Assembly: GCA_009767595.1 (NCBI GenBank)
Contig: VSDK01028718.1
Coordinates: 704,983 to 768,982, forward strand
DNA: 64,000 bases
Direction of reading: 5' to 3'
Source: Symbiodinium kawagutii
Lineage: Eukaryota > Sar > Dinophyceae > Suessiales > Symbiodiniaceae
Shown here: in pieces, positions 24,501-34,073 of the stretch
How positions within the stretch are numbered: the stretch's first letter is position 1
How the letters are laid out: the number at the start of each line of letters is the position of its first letter
The notes under the pieces: generated by a model
The model's database searches: none
The model's input: only the letters and a program-made list of their open reading frames with translations
What the model was told of the DNA's origin: nothing
Program-made: the position numbers and the translations under genes

Positions 24501-26249
24501 ATGAATGGTTTGCTGAGGGTGAATGGTTCAGAATGGTTTAGAGGTTATATGATCTCTCTGGAGTCTATAGAATGTCGCCCGTGTTCAAAATTTTGATCAT
24601 TGACATTGCGCAATGGGGATGGTCCAATGTGATATCACCTCTTTTACAAAATAGGTTGGTATTTATGTATTTTTTTTTCATTGTATTTTGCGCACATGTA
24701 AAGCATCTCATGTATGATCACATCCACAAATACAAGTGATACATGATATGTCAATATTAATGTAAGCAGATGGGTAGTTTTACTTTTTTCTCTTCAAAAT
24801 GAGCGTTTTGTGTTGTTTTGTACCGCTTCGGATCAACCGCATCATGTACCCAAAAGGACAACTTCACCAAGCCGCACCTGGTGCGGCGACCCCTTCTGCC
24901 CCCTGACAGGGCTTTGTTGCTTGTCGTTACATCATCGATACTCTCAAGGTGCTGTCCGGGAAGGTCGTAGCTGGGTGCTGATTGAAGGGGCGGTTTAAAC
25001 AAACCAACACCCACCAACCCAGCTGGTTGGTGGCTCTATTTATAAGTTTCCCTAGTAATCATTGTAACAAACGGTTGGTTGACTAGAATTTTTTCATAGG
25101 GGTGTTTCAACCACCAACTCCACCAACCAGTCAGGGGATTGTAAGAAGATGTAACATGCAGGATTGCAGTCATTGCAAACCATGAATGGAGAAACACATC
25201 ATGATCTCAACAAATAGGAACACAGAGGAACATAGAGTTCAATGCCGAGATTTTTGGTAGGGGGTGGTTCAACCACCACTTAGTTTTGCTTTGTACCATC
25301 AATCAACCATCATTTCACCCATCATTTAAGCAACGCTGAATCCCCTGGTCAACCCATGGATTTTTAATGTAGCAATTCCCGAGGCAAGGACCCTTGACCA
25401 TAAAAAGCACTGGACCATTGGTGGTTTCGAACGGTTCGGCAGCTGATAAGGTTGTGTTAGACACCAAAGAACCATAGATTAATTTGCTGGATTTTTGGCT
25501 CTGTGTTGATCATTGTTTTGTTCAAAGCAATCATAGATCCATAGAACCAACGAAAACTCCCAACTGTGACCAACTGATAGTGGCTCGGATACAGTGTCAT
25601 CACTTCTCCACCCATGCCGTCACAAATGGAATTCATGACTAGTTCTCAGATGCTATCAGGAATCATAACAAATCATCATTGAAGATACCATAGGGTGACG
25701 CCTTGCCTGTCATTCCAAGGGCGTTTCTCTCTCCTCCCAGTGCTTCTAGGCCAAAGTCCCCATTTGGAAGAAGGAAATCTACGCAGATGGTGAGTCTTGG
25801 AAGGCGAAGCCATGGGAAGTCCAGGGCCACGAGAACAATAAAGCACCAAGTAGAGGTCAATCCTAGAGGTTGTTGGAGCTTGTGCACAGGATATGGGTTT
25901 TTGGGGCATATGGAAGAGTGTTCATTCTAGGTGAATTGCAACCAACAATAGTGGTGACAGAATCAACAGCGATGGTTGGAAATAGTTTGTAACAATGGTT
26001 GAATGATTAATCGATACTGCTTCAGTATTGACCAAAAATTATCAATGGTAATCCATGAAACAGCAATGTGTGTGCGTGCTATGAACAACCCGAACGACTT
26101 CACCGAAGATATGGTCAGTCCTCTAAGTACAGGCACTGATATGAGCAATGATGAAGTGAAATGACGGTTGGCTGTTCGTTGAAGGATGGCGTGGGTTTCC
26201 ACAATGCGTCAGCGATCCAGGAAATTTGCTGTCATGGGGAGAGCAATGA
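12450..26249 (+). CDS. MOCS2B: Molybdopterin synthase large (catalytic) subunit, MoaE/MOCS2B, ten micro-exons
   Basis: MoaE joins MoaD to convert precursor Z (cPMP) to molybdopterin by inserting dithiolene sulfur, a step of molybdenum-cofactor synthesis. Ten exons (12450-12508, 13221-13260, 14490-14521, 16923-16967, 18584-18642, 19745-19772, 22569-22628, 24910-24948, 25750-25789, 26185-26249) join in one continuous phase to about 154 residues, the usual MoaE size. Family landmarks appear in order: VSDPGCGAITTFSGTTRDNF (residues 20-39), LEYEAYEPMALK (47-58), RVACAHRLGVVPLCESSV (79-96), SEHR (102-105), DTLK (117-120) and AKVPIWKKEIY (121-131). Lys120 and Lys127 match E. coli catalytic Lys119 and Lys126. 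Six of nine donors are GC, one GA, two GT; all nine acceptors read AG-G. The first exon and true start are not found, and the last exon is tentative. Three other apparent genes lie in its introns. Confidence 0.92.
13221..13260 (+). CDS. MOCS2B: MOCS2B exon 2
   Basis: It reads VSDPGCGAITTFS plus the first base of a Gly codon, the conserved V-DP-CGA--FSG stretch of MoaE. Acceptor TCTAG-G, donor TCAG/GCGCAG (GC type). Length 40 nt. Confidence 0.9.
14341..14450. mobile_element. MITE family A copy in MOCS2B intron 2
   Basis: It starts TGGGGGCTTCTCAAAATAGA and ends ACTTGAGAAACCACCA. It lies close to the acceptor of exon 3. Confidence 0.75.
14490..14521 (+). CDS. MOCS2B: MOCS2B exon 3 (32 nt)
   Basis: It completes the Gly codon and encodes TTRDNFEGRE, matching the MoaE TTRDNFEGK loop whose Arg is functionally important. 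Acceptor GGAG-G, donor GAGAG/GCAATT (GC type). A MITE A copy ends 39 nt upstream. Confidence 0.9.
15047..15634 (+). CDS. Hypothetical nested gene in MOCS2B intron 3
   Basis: A frame of about 195 codons with strong codon bias from roughly 15280 reads EYDGYHFCVDSWKKIPDARA, then ECYRCPTVMEGVVTATHF, and ends at TAG. Upstream, a second frame (14941-15216) is also coding-like (AKVFPTVTSAAEYLHSSRQI), so the gene probably has two exons with a junction near 15190-15280 that I cannot fix. No family is recognised. It lies wholly inside an intron on the same strand, so it is either a nested gene or a recent insertion. Confidence 0.45.
   Translation: MVGWPRCSQPSQVQLNISTHRDKFLVLSWFFPATVIITIPMSCHGLLQMSLSHRSADTLVNFRYSTWAPPCLLTGMQEYDGYHFCVDSWKKIPDARASGTALVACRLSFEAMSVECYRCPTVMEGVVTATHFTILRGVSVAAERPFSLAPPIQDSLPTRFEVLCYSRVGPGLRVARLSLLEVSTSQNTSHASILR
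16045..16155. mobile_element. MITE family B copy in MOCS2B intron 3
   Basis: The left end CTGGCTGGTGGTTTCAAGCA mirrors the right end TGAAACCACCAACCAG. The family core AACAAATGGTTGGTTGACTA is present with one change. Confidence 0.85.
16574..16672. mobile_element. MITE family A copy, degenerate
   Basis: It starts TGGGTCTTTCTCAAGACATG, has the CCCCCAAATCATCC block and ends in a decayed TTCGGAAGCCA. Confidence 0.65.
16923..16967 (+). CDS. MOCS2B: MOCS2B exon 4
   Basis: It reads VVHLEYEAYEPMALK. LEYEAYEPMA is the MoaE signature that gave the gene away. Acceptor TTCGCAG-G, donor TTGAAG/GCACAG (GC type). The longer ORFs overlapping this exon are intron read-through. Confidence 0.95.
17107..17211. 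mobile_element. MITE family A copy in MOCS2B intron 4
   Basis: It starts ATGGTGGTTTCTCAAACTAG and ends TTTTGAAAAATCACCA, with GATCCTTTAT and GGGGATCCC inside. Confidence 0.75.
18584..18642 (+). CDS. MOCS2B: MOCS2B exon 5
   Basis: It reads EMDRILQDVLDGACGSGVR plus CA of a split codon, the helix between the YEAY and HRLG motifs. Acceptor TCGCAG-G. The donor that keeps phase is CA/GCGGGT (GC type); a nearby GTAAGA would break the frame. The Gly-rich part is unusual for MoaE. The assembly gap begins 31 nt after the exon. Confidence 0.8.
18673..18682. other. Assembly gap of 10 N
   Basis: Ten undetermined bases lie inside MOCS2B intron 5. The round number suggests a placeholder, so the true distance may differ. 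Confidence 0.99.
18683..19744. other. MOCS2B intron 5, rest
   Basis: AT-rich and without a supported gene. Direct repeats of GGTTAACCACAAATGTTGGT-like sequence near 19455-19565 are drifted short repeats. Confidence 0.5.
19745..19772 (+). CDS. MOCS2B: MOCS2B exon 6 (28 nt)
   Basis: One base completes Gln, then RVACAHRLG, the conserved HRLG turn of MoaE. Acceptor TCACAG-G, donor GGC/GCCGGG (GC type). A different frame across the same bases is also open, but only this one fits the family and the phase. Confidence 0.88.
20313..20428. mobile_element. MITE family A copy
   Basis: It runs from ATGGATGTTTCTCAAAATAT to TTTTGAGAAGCCACCA and contains CCCCCAAATCATCCTTTAT. Confidence 0.8.
20749..20889. 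mobile_element. MITE family A copy, longer variant
   Basis: It starts TGGTGGTTTCTCAAGTCATA. The interior is about 35 bp longer than usual and the right end has decayed to GTCGAAACCCCCA. Confidence 0.6.
21311..21452. mobile_element. MITE family B copy, decayed
   Basis: The left end GGTTGGTGGTTTGATTGACA and right end GGTTGAAACCACCATCAG match family B. A GATT/GCTT run fills the middle. Confidence 0.6.
21557..22062 (+). CDS. Hypothetical nested gene in MOCS2B intron 6, two exons
   Basis: Exon 21557-21607 (DFTVSLRIRNWGARVEL) is bounded by GCTAG-G and a GTGAGT donor. A 59-nt intron ends CCCGCAG. The second exon, 21667-22062, keeps phase for 131 codons to a TAA, with strong codon bias: NGDLLDVLHYKLCLPKNHQW, then LERAASHLDATECVSGSDI, ERWKAWLRDRKFFHLE, and a C-terminus ending STRPETKSI. 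GTGACC at 21940 could be an alternative donor. No family is recognised. It lies inside a MOCS2B intron on the same strand, with exons far longer than those of the host. Confidence 0.55.
22569..22628 (+). CDS. MOCS2B: MOCS2B exon 7
   Basis: It reads VVPLCESSVLIAVASEHRQE, matching MoaE VP-GE-SV-IAVSS-HR. Acceptor CGGCAG-G, donor CAGGAG/GAGCCG (GA type), chosen because it gives HRQEGF across the junction. A near-repeat of GTGCGAATCCTCG precedes the exon. Confidence 0.92.
22716..22850. repeat. Direct repeat, copy 1
   Basis: About 120 bases from GCAGGGGAACCCAAGAAGGC onward recur with a few changes at 23200-23317. Both copies lie inside MOCS2B intron 7. Confidence 0.85.
22997..24283 (+). CDS. Hypothetical nested gene in MOCS2B intron 7, acidic and proline-rich protein
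   Basis: Exon 22997-23071 begins with ATG and encodes MSLLLLMLGRRSLKGTLKE then TGTEPS, ending at TCG/GTAACG. Exon 23840-24283 follows ACAG-G in the same phase (VRPTTPSAPVSAAPFAPV) and ends at TAG, giving about 172 residues. The order is a short hydrophobic start, a Ser/Pro/Ala region, PPWRKNTKAPKPF, an acidic stretch built on VEVEVEVE, a run of seven prolines (ELPPPPPPPGPPPK) and a Gly/His-rich tail. Low complexity leaves other frames open, including on the minus strand. The function is unknown; polyproline could bind SH3 or WW domains. Confidence 0.5.
23200..23317. repeat. Direct repeat, copy 2
   Basis: Second copy of the repeat at 22716-22850, sharing CCAAAGAGGCAGGTTAATGA and TTTTCTAGGGTCAATCATGG. 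Confidence 0.85.
24910..24948 (+). CDS. MOCS2B: MOCS2B exon 8
   Basis: It reads GFVACRYIIDTLK, the MoaE helix F-ACRY-IDTLK ending in the catalytic Lys equivalent to E. coli Lys119. Acceptor GACAG-G, donor CAAG/GTGCTG. Confidence 0.93.
25023..25130. mobile_element. MITE family B copy in MOCS2B intron 8
   Basis: It starts CTGGTTGGTGGCTCTATTTA and ends CCACCAACCAG, with the core ACAAACGGTTGGTTGACTAG. Confidence 0.8.
25750..25789 (+). CDS. MOCS2B: MOCS2B exon 9
   Basis: It reads AKVPIWKKEIYAD plus one base. PIWKKE is the diagnostic MoaE C-terminal motif, and its first Lys matches E. coli Lys126. Acceptor TTCTAG-G, canonical donor ATG/GTGAGT. Confidence 0.95.
26185..26249 (+). CDS. MOCS2B: MOCS2B exon 10, tentative terminal exon
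   Basis: An acceptor TTGAAG-G in the right phase opens WRGFPQCVSDPGNLLSWGEQ followed by TGA. It would give the normal MoaE length. The sequence after PIWKKE is poorly conserved in the family, so this rests on phase, the AG-G acceptor and length only. Confidence 0.35.
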
Positions 26250-26379
26250 CTAGCCCTGTGTTGGGACGCCAGGAGTTGCTGGTAGCTGATGAGACTTGAC
26301 GCATCACTGAGAAACAATCAGTTCAGGTGTTGTTTGTGTTTGGATGACAATGTTCCCGCCATGCAGGCCTTCATAAACA

Positions 26380-26478
26380 CTGGTTGGTGGTTTCAAGTAT
26401 TTCTTTCCTAGCATTTATTAACAAATGGTTGGTTGACAAGCATATTTTTCATACCCGGGTGGTTCAACCACCAACCAG
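26380..26478. mobile_element. MITE family B copy
   Basis: It starts CTGGTTGGTGGTTTCAAGTA and ends GGTTCAACCACCAACCAG, with core AACAAATGGTTGGTTGACAA. Confidence 0.85.
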
Positions 26479-27660
26479 TCATGATCATTATCAATCATTA
26501 TAAGTATATGAGTATATGATTAACCATTATTGACCGTTGGTCAACCATGGGGTGAAACCACTAACCAAAACATGTGGGATGTTTTAACACTTCAACAGGT
26601 TTCACCGTGCCAGCACAGAGCCACCTTGCCATGTGCCACCGGCCACAGCGATAGCAAGAACTGCTACTGGTACTGCTACACTGGTATAGTAGTGTATAAT
26701 GATGGATAGTCATGATGATTATATTGTGAACTCACCTGGAAGTTCAAAAGTTTTGACAGGAACAACCTCACGCTACTTCTATGGTGGATTTTCCACGTAA
26801 CCAGGTTATTTTGCCAGAGAGTATTATGACAGTAGCGCCAGCATTGAAAATCATACCAGCAACAGTCAAGACATTCAGCGAATTCACAAAGCAAGTCAAC
26901 AGCTGAGGGTTATACATATTACAAACCATTACTTAATGTTTTTTACATCCTTTTGTCATTGTTTCCTTTGTCAGGGACTTGTTGCGTTCACTTCTCATGA
27001 TTTGTGAATGTATTCCATATCAACAAGCAGAAGCGATTGGTTCCAAACCGCATGGAAACAAGTAACAGCCCTTCTCCAAGTCACCATTTTCTGCAGATGA
27101 GAAATAACTGGTGCCTTGAAGCAGCATGCAACACAGCAAACAAACATGGCAGGCACCGGCATGTTTCATATGAATACACCATCCAATCTTGGAGTTGAAC
27201 AGCATGCCCGATGCATCTACCTCAGCAATTGCGAGCTGACCAAACATGTCACGTAAATTTGGAATGTATTGGTCCAGGATGTATCACCATCCCCAGTTTT
27301 ACCAGAAACTGTTGGCGTATTTCTTGAAGAGTTTATTTGAATCACCTGGTGAATCTCACGTTATATTTGGGATGGTTGGTTGATTGACCATGATTGACCA
27401 AAGCATTTCGGATTGCGCTTACAACCAGCAACATCCACTAACTACCTGGTTGAATCCGACACGAACCCCGGTGCACGCCTGTGGTGCGGGGAGGCCAACA
27501 AAGAGTGGGATCCAAGCCATGCGTGAGCTGCAGCTGCTGTTGCGGCATCGTTTTGTTTCAATGGAAAAGTGCTGTTCCGGTTGTGTGCGAGTTGTGAGCC
27601 GAGGTTGCAAATTTGAGTATCTTCGACAAGGGGATGGTCAGTCACAATCAGAATCATCAC

Positions 27661-27698
<38 letters not shown>

Positions 27699-29278
27699 GC
27701 GTAAAATGGCTTGGATGCTTGCTGGGCTGATGAGTACTAGTTATCTATGAATTCACATCCTTCGTGACTTTGTAAAATCCTGGTTCGTCAGCAACCCACG
27801 AACAGACTAGGTACGGGAAACCCAGAAGTTGGAAATTCTCACATGCTGATGCACAGGTCGAGATCTATTCTCCACTGAAGTCAGTTTGAGGCAACCAGAC
27901 GGGGCGAATTCCTTCATTCCCCACGAATTTCGGGCTCATGTTGTGATACAGCTGGCGTAAACTCTTCACCATGGCTTCGCTGGGGGAGCCATGATAATCC
28001 GCTAAAGAGGACTCCGGATGATGTCGCCAAGATCTTTACCATGGCCAACAGGTGGAGCTGGGTCAATATTTCTTCACCAACCAACAGGTGGTTGTGAACA
28101 TCCCAACAGTTGGACGGACTGTGACTGGTCATGGCTACTGTGAACAGCTGGGTCCCCATGGCCACCGTCACCTTTGCCCAAGCAGCTGAAGCCCATTGAT
28201 AGATTTGCAGCTATTCATGATCAAGGCTGGTCAATGGCTATCAAACTGGCTGATAGCATTTCAGATATCCAGTGGGTTCCTAAAACTAGAGGTTGATCAA
28301 AATCCGAGACATTGTTGTGACAGGGCTATTGATACACACCGGATACAGACATGTATTTTTTTCGATTCTGTACATACCATTAAGTGTAGATATGCATTAT
28401 ATAGCTATAGGATCACTAGAGTCTTGTCGTACGCATATGTTATCTCAAAAAACAGGGTACCCCTAAATCATCCTTTATGAACCATTCACAATATTAACCC
28501 AACCATTTTTGGGGTCCCTGTGACTTGAGAAACATCCATATAGTTCAATGCTGATCTACATGACGATCATTGAGCATCACAGCTGAACCAACAACGGCGA
28601 CCACGGAGTCCCGGGGCGCCCCACGCCACCAAAATCTCTGGGGAGGTTCCACCAGCCAGGAGTCTCATGGTTTGCAGCGCTGGGTGCCAGCTTATTACCC
28701 AGACGTTTTCTATTGTGAAAACACCAGGTAGTCCATGTATGGCAAATAGTTTTTTAGATATGTGAAAAATCTGTGGGAAGAAACCGTAAATTTGGGCTTT
28801 GTTTGTGGTGAAAAACATTTGGCTAAATTAAAATGCGACAAAAAACAAATGAATAAACAACAGTTTTGTCATGTGGGTTATTTTTGTAGGTAGATGTTGG
28901 TATACCATACGTGGAGTACCATGAAGTACCTGCAGCCCAAGCTTGCCATAGCCACAGATGTAACCTCGTTGCTTTGGGGGTGCCACAACATTAGGAAGCA
29001 CAGCCATGGTAAAAGAAAAATGTATACAGTATGGATTATCAGTAATTAATTACCAGTAGCGATGTTTAGTGTACACACTAAAAGGAGTTCTGTTAGTGTG
29101 TGGTATGTACAACTGTTCATATTAAGCAAATGATATAGTATAATCTCACTGATCTCCATGCGTACATCTAAGAGTATTTGTCAGTTTTGTGCACATAGGC
29201 ACGCAACTGCGACACTGTTTGCTGCATTGGTTCAAGCTGCACGCAACCACATGACATGCCACATGCTTGTGCTGCAGA
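26479..29278. other. Mostly noncoding stretch after MOCS2B
   Basis: It holds a CATCAT run (about 27650-27702), a family A MITE (28442-28539) and coding-like patches at about 27500-27620 and 28005-28197 in which several frames are open. In the second patch VELGQYFFTNQQVVVNIP and MATVNSWVPMATVTFAQAAE are read in different frames. I cannot resolve a gene. Confidence 0.4.
28442..28539. mobile_element. MITE family A copy
   Basis: The left end is shortened to TCTCAAAAAACAGG. The CCTAAATCATCCTTTAT block and right end ACTTGAGAAACATCCAT are intact. Confidence 0.7.
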
Positions 29279-29518
29279 ATGGTCGGCACAATCTCCAAAA
29301 CTATTGGTTTTAAGCGGCAGCGAATCGATGCTGGACATCACGAAATCCTTGCACACCTATGGCAGTTGCAAAAATCAAATGGCAACCAGTTGGGATACAC
29401 AGCCAATCCATGCAAGAAAGAACTTCTTCCTTCACGACGTCCATATTTCAACGCAAAACAAGGGAAATCTCGGGCGCCTCGTTTCCGCGGGAGACTGTCG
29501 CACTTCGACAACTTGCAG
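29279..29518 (+). CDS. Hypothetical exon, possible first exon
   Basis: An ATG just after TGCTGCAG opens 80 codons with strong bias, ending at TTGCAG/GTGACG in phase 0. Segments read MVGTISKTIGFKRQRIDAGH, ILAHLWQLQKSNGNQLGY and ELLPSRRPYFNAKQGKSRAP. The product is basic. It continues open to a TAG at 29591-29593 if unspliced. No family is recognised. Confidence 0.5.
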
Positions 29519-30077
29519 GTGACGGATTGGGGTTCTGGCTCGGAGAAACGCGCTGTATGGGCTTGTTCAAGGATTCAACCATTGTTCCCTTAGTTCTCTG
29601 GTAAAAATTTGCCACTAGCCATTCTTAACATGAATTCTTCATCATTGGTCACAAATTGTTGTAATGCCTCCAGTGAATGATTGGTTTTCCATTGGTAACA
29701 GCTGATGGCCAATCATTCATCGAAGGTGTTTCAACCTGAACAATGCGACCTTGTGTCCAACCTTGTGGTTCCAGTACCAGCTCAAGGACGGGCTCCTACC
29801 CTAGCTGGGGGATGAATTCAACGCCGATGCGTTGTTGACACATTCAGCATTGCCCACAAGAAAGCAGACTTGAGAAAGGTTTGTTGAGCATTCGCCAACA
29901 CAGTCTGAAGGGGACTGGAAATTGCTGATTGGTGGTAACCCACCTGAATGGTGAATGATAGTTCAAGGCTTGGTCTAATTATAATGTAGAAGATGGTTTT
30001 TCCCGAGTTTTTCCCTGTGTTCCGGTGTTTTCCTTAGTGTTCAACCAATACAGCACAAGAATTCTGCTAGGACGAAG

Positions 30078-30159
30078 GAATTCTCAGCCCAAAAATTGCC
30101 CTCAACGCCGCTCAGGTTCGCAAACTCGAGAACCCAAAAACAGATACGAAGTCCATGAG
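30078..30159 (+). CDS. Candidate exon, unknown protein
   Basis: It is bounded by ACGAAG-G and CATGAG/GTTACC. It reads ILSPKIALNAAQVRKLENP then KTDTKSM, with good codon bias. It may follow the exon at 29279-29518, but the phase does not match directly. Confidence 0.4.
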
Positions 30160-30988
30160 GTTACCGTAACAAGGGGCACCAACAACCCATCAGAATTGGT
30201 TGCTTAACATGGCCCCATCAGCGGTGATCAACCACCCCCGAACTTGTCCACCAAAAGGTTGTCAAGAATGGTTGACACATGTTGACACTGATGAATGAAG
30301 ATAAACAAAACTTATATAATTTCTGGTTGACAATCATGAGGCTGAGAGTTGTTTATTGTTGACGTTGGATGATGCTGATTATCCAATGTGTTTCTCAGCC
30401 AGAAGAAACTCTAGGGGCCATGAGCATTGTCAACCACAGGTATGAGCTATAAAGGTGAGGGACCAATCCCTTTGGTAGATATTCTCGCAAGTGTTCCCAC
30501 TCGAAAAAATGCGACCCAATACCCACTCGCCTTTAATCATCCCATCAATCTCCTTTAACCACTGGCTGTTGTTAAGTTGTCAACCCACATTGCCAATCAC
30601 CACCCACCATTCCTAACCAGTATCATTGTATCATCAATTGGATCGCTATTTGCTTTGATTAGAAACAGTTGTTGATGATGATTTGCCAGGGGTAATGACA
30701 TGATTATATATTGAGATCATATTAGGAACTATGTAGCACACACACACAAAACCATCAATAAATCTTTGGACGTATCCCGACCTGTTTTTATTCAAAGGGA
30801 ACGGATCATTCCCCTCCCGTGGAAAAGAACGGAGTCGCAACTGTAGTAGTGTGACCGTCAGCAGTGGTTTCTGCAGCTACTCACCAGCCTTTTAGTTGCT
30901 GACTCTCGGTCCTCAGTTTCCGTTACCACAGCGGCTGTGAACCTCAAAAGAGCTGTAGTTTACCAGCAGGTTCACCATATTCTTGCAA

Positions 30989-31079
30989 GGTAAACCACTG
31001 GGAGACCATTGGCAAACCACTGGTAAACCACTGGTAAACCGCTGGTAAACCGCTGGTGAACCGCTGGTGAACCACTGGG
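30989..31079. repeat. Minisatellite of a 12-bp unit
   Basis: Seven or eight tandem units close to AACCACTGGTAA, with GCTGG variants. Confidence 0.9.
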
Positions 31080-31343
31080 ACAAGTTGTAGAAGAAAATTA
31101 CAACCCGTCCCAGGTGGTTTATTCTGGGGCCAACTCAGCTGGAAGGTGCCCGCAGCTTTGTGTTGCAGAAAAGAATCATGCTCCAAACGTGCGTGAATAT
31201 GGGTACTGGGTACGTGTCAAGCCATAGGGTAACCAATGGGCCCCACCAAAAATTGATCATTCTACTAGCAAACCTTTGGATTTGGGGCACCACCATTTTG
31301 GCACCTATCCATGTATAATACAAAGTTTATTCGCGTATTTATT

Positions 31344-31461
31344 GGAGCGTTTCTCAAAATAAGGCACCCCCAAATCATCCTCGATCTATATAGCATTTAC
31401 AGTCTATAGTCATCAACCGTCCATTTTTTTGTGCTCCCCAAACTGGCTTGAGAAACCACCA
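31344..31461. mobile_element. MITE family A copy
   Basis: It runs from GGAGCGTTTCTCAAAATAAG to GGCTTGAGAAACCACCA and contains CACCCCCAAATCATCC. Confidence 0.8.
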
Positions 31462-31620
31462 TTCTTCCATAATACATCATTAAAGGAAAAAAATCCATAT
31501 CCGCACCTAGCCCCTTGGCTCGCCAGGCGGCGAAACCATGATCCGGCAGAACGAGAACATCAGTCCCAAGGTGCTGCCGTGCTTGCCGCCATCACGATCC
31601 CAGAGACTCTGTTTGGCACA

Positions 31621-31723
31621 TGGGGTTTCTTAAGCCATCGGGGGCCCAAAAAATGGTTGGTTTATGGCTAGAAATGGTTGATATTAGAGTATTTAGGGCT
31701 ACCCCCAATTTGAGAAACACCCA
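31621..31723. mobile_element. MITE family A copy abutting coding-like sequence
   Basis: TGGGGTTTCTTAAGCCATCG mirrors CAATTTGAGAAACACCCA. The flank to the left (VLAAITIPETLFGTW) and the frame to the right are both coding-like, so the element may sit within an intron or act as one. Confidence 0.7.
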
Positions 31724-31760
31724 TATGTGTGGCATGGGTGTAGTAACAGCAATCATGAGG

Positions 31761-32012
31761 CTTGAGCTATCTGAGCTTGCGTACATCTTGATTGCGCCCT
31801 TCGACGTGTTGTCGTGGGCATCAGTTTTCAATGTGCTCACCTCGGATGCCGTTGCAATATCACATGCGCGGGGCTTGATGATCCTCACATCACGGACGCT
31901 TTTGATCGGACGCTACGTGCTCACTTTCTGCCTGCTGGCCTCCCTGACCAATGCTTCGGTGTACTATTTGACCATGGACACCAGAGGTCATGCGAAGCTA
32001 TATGTGCATTGA
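31761..32012 (+). CDS. Hypothetical terminal exon, possible membrane protein
   Basis: One frame reads RLELSELAYILIAPFDVLSW, then SDAVAISHARGLMILTSRT and IGRYVLTFCLLASLTNASVY, ending KLYVH at a TGA. Two hydrophobic segments of about 20 residues suggest membrane helices. A second frame (LDDPHITDAFDRTLRAHFLP) is open with similar codon bias to 32050, so the frame is uncertain. No family is recognised. Confidence 0.4.
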   Translation, partial: LELSELAYILIAPFDVLSWASVFNVLTSDAVAISHARGLMILTSRTLLIGRYVLTFCLLASLTNASVYYLTMDTRGHAKLYVH

Positions 32013-32050
32013 AGAACAAACAATTCAAGATATGTATACCAGCGAAGTAG

Positions 32051-33948
32051 TATATCGATTACTGTTAAAAGACGACAAAATGTAGTGTTGCCCAAAAACT
32101 AGGTGTATAAGTTGGTGCCTTCACAAGCCCGCAGAATCACCCACATGTAATTTAGCCAGGCAAAAAACAACCGGTGGGTCTGTTGTAAGTATGGGAAAGT
32201 ACGAAACACAAATGATACGAGATTCACATGATCGATGGGAACAGTTTGTGACCAATCATTGTGATAGATAAGGACCTGTTTTCCAAAATGGTTGCACAAA
32301 AATGGCCACGCTCATGATAGGAACCATTGGTGGGCCATATTCCATTGGATTCCTCGCTATCGCCATGGAAACGTTTTGCATGGCTCGTGAGTCGGGCATC
32401 CATGGATGTCATCAATGCTTGTTCTCGCCAATTTTGACAGCTAATCCATCATGAAGGTAGTGAATACTGTAAGTGGATCGACACCGGTCACAGCTCCTAA
32501 CAAGCGGCTTGAAACCAGGTGATATTGCTTGTGTGAACAGTATGATCGGCTTTTGTTGATGCAGGATTGGAATTTTATGGTAATGAATTTAAAGCATGAT
32601 ATTGCAGTAGGTGGTACAGCTAATATGGTACTGTCTAGTAAATTGAAGCCAAGGGTGCCATGGTAATATCATGATCAGTCCTGAATATTCTCATTTCCTA
32701 GATATGAGCTGGTATATTGACCGCTGGATCATGATGTAATCATGAGATGATCAACAGGAGCATTTATAATGTTTTTGTGAATACCACTATGTGAATAGAT
32801 TATCTTCAATGGTTCTAATATCGTGCTTAATCGGGATATGAACCATTGGTAGCCCTCCTTGTTCTGCATAGTTTGGAGCACCCATAGTTATATATCAGAT
32901 ACATCCATTTGCATAGTTAGCAAGAATATGATGTTTCCATAGTACCCAAACCTATCAGTATCACACATTCAACAACCACGACTATAAAATAGGTACTACT
33001 TCGAATAGATACTTGTATACCACATATCAAACCTTTGATGATACATATAATTAGCATCATGTATCCAAAATGTATCAACTGCAAGACTTGTCAACTATTC
33101 CTAGGTAACAACGAGCACTGATGACGATACCAATGCCGCCAGGACACTGTAGTTATTTGTTGATAGTGTGAAGGAGGTGGAAGTTACTGGGTTCTTACGC
33201 AAGGGTTTCCATTTGTTAATGATAAAGTTGCTAAACAACCAAATAGCAACCAAGTAGCCAATAACGGATTCAGTTTCCATTGATGGAGTGATGGTTGTTG
33301 GTCAGTAGCCCCCTGAATAGGAAACATTGGTCATTAGTGAACCATTTATTAGTGACTAATGGAACCTATGCATAGCTACCAACTATCCATTCTTAGTAGT
33401 TCATATGCATTTTGTTAGCAAGCGGCAACCATTTCATGTGTTGTCATTTACATATGTTCGACATGATTTGCATATGTTCAACTAATTCAGTCAATCTTTT
33501 TGAGACATTGCTTAGCCAACTGAACCTAATGCGATGAATCAACAATAATCACTAGCAGTTCTTGTTCACCACCATGGCTTGGCCATCAGAGTTTTTGTTG
33601 TCCCACTATTAGAGTCACCCATTATCCATTTAAGGAATCCCGGATCATTGGGTGCCATTGGTTGGTCCGTCAGATTCCATTGGTTAATTACAAGCAATTC
33701 ATCGTAACATTCATGAATTAGATTACCCAAAATGGGTTAATTATCATTCATTAATTGCCGCCCAAGCTTAGTTATCATCCAATACCCCAACGATTAGATT
33801 AGTTTCACTAGATTATGAATTAGTAAACTAATTAGCCAATGGAAACTGGAAACTGGAAATTAGATTAGCTATGACAACTAATTAGCTACTTTGTTTCCAG
33901 TTTCCATTCGTTTCAAATCTTCCACCAGTTTCACTTCTAATTCGCGAG
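32051..33948. other. Noncoding stretch
   Basis: About 1.9 kb of AT-rich sequence with many ATGGTT/CATTAGT variants. I see no supported exon, MITE or array. Confidence 0.5.
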
Positions 33949-34073
33949 GTCTTCAACTTGCTGGCCCGACAACTCACCGCCGGGCACTCACCCAGACTGC
34001 GGCATGCCATGCCGCAACGTGGAACTCGTGGTTCACCTGCGGTGGAGTCATGATTCGTGGAACCCCATGGTTG
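33949..34073 (+). CDS. Candidate 125-nt exon
   Basis: It is bounded by CGCGAG-G and TTG/GTAAGG. It reads STCWPDNSPPGTHPDCGMP, then CRNVELVVHLRWSHDSWNP. A second frame with a stop (NLLARQLTAGHSPRLRHAM) is also open. No family is recognised. Confidence 0.42.
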
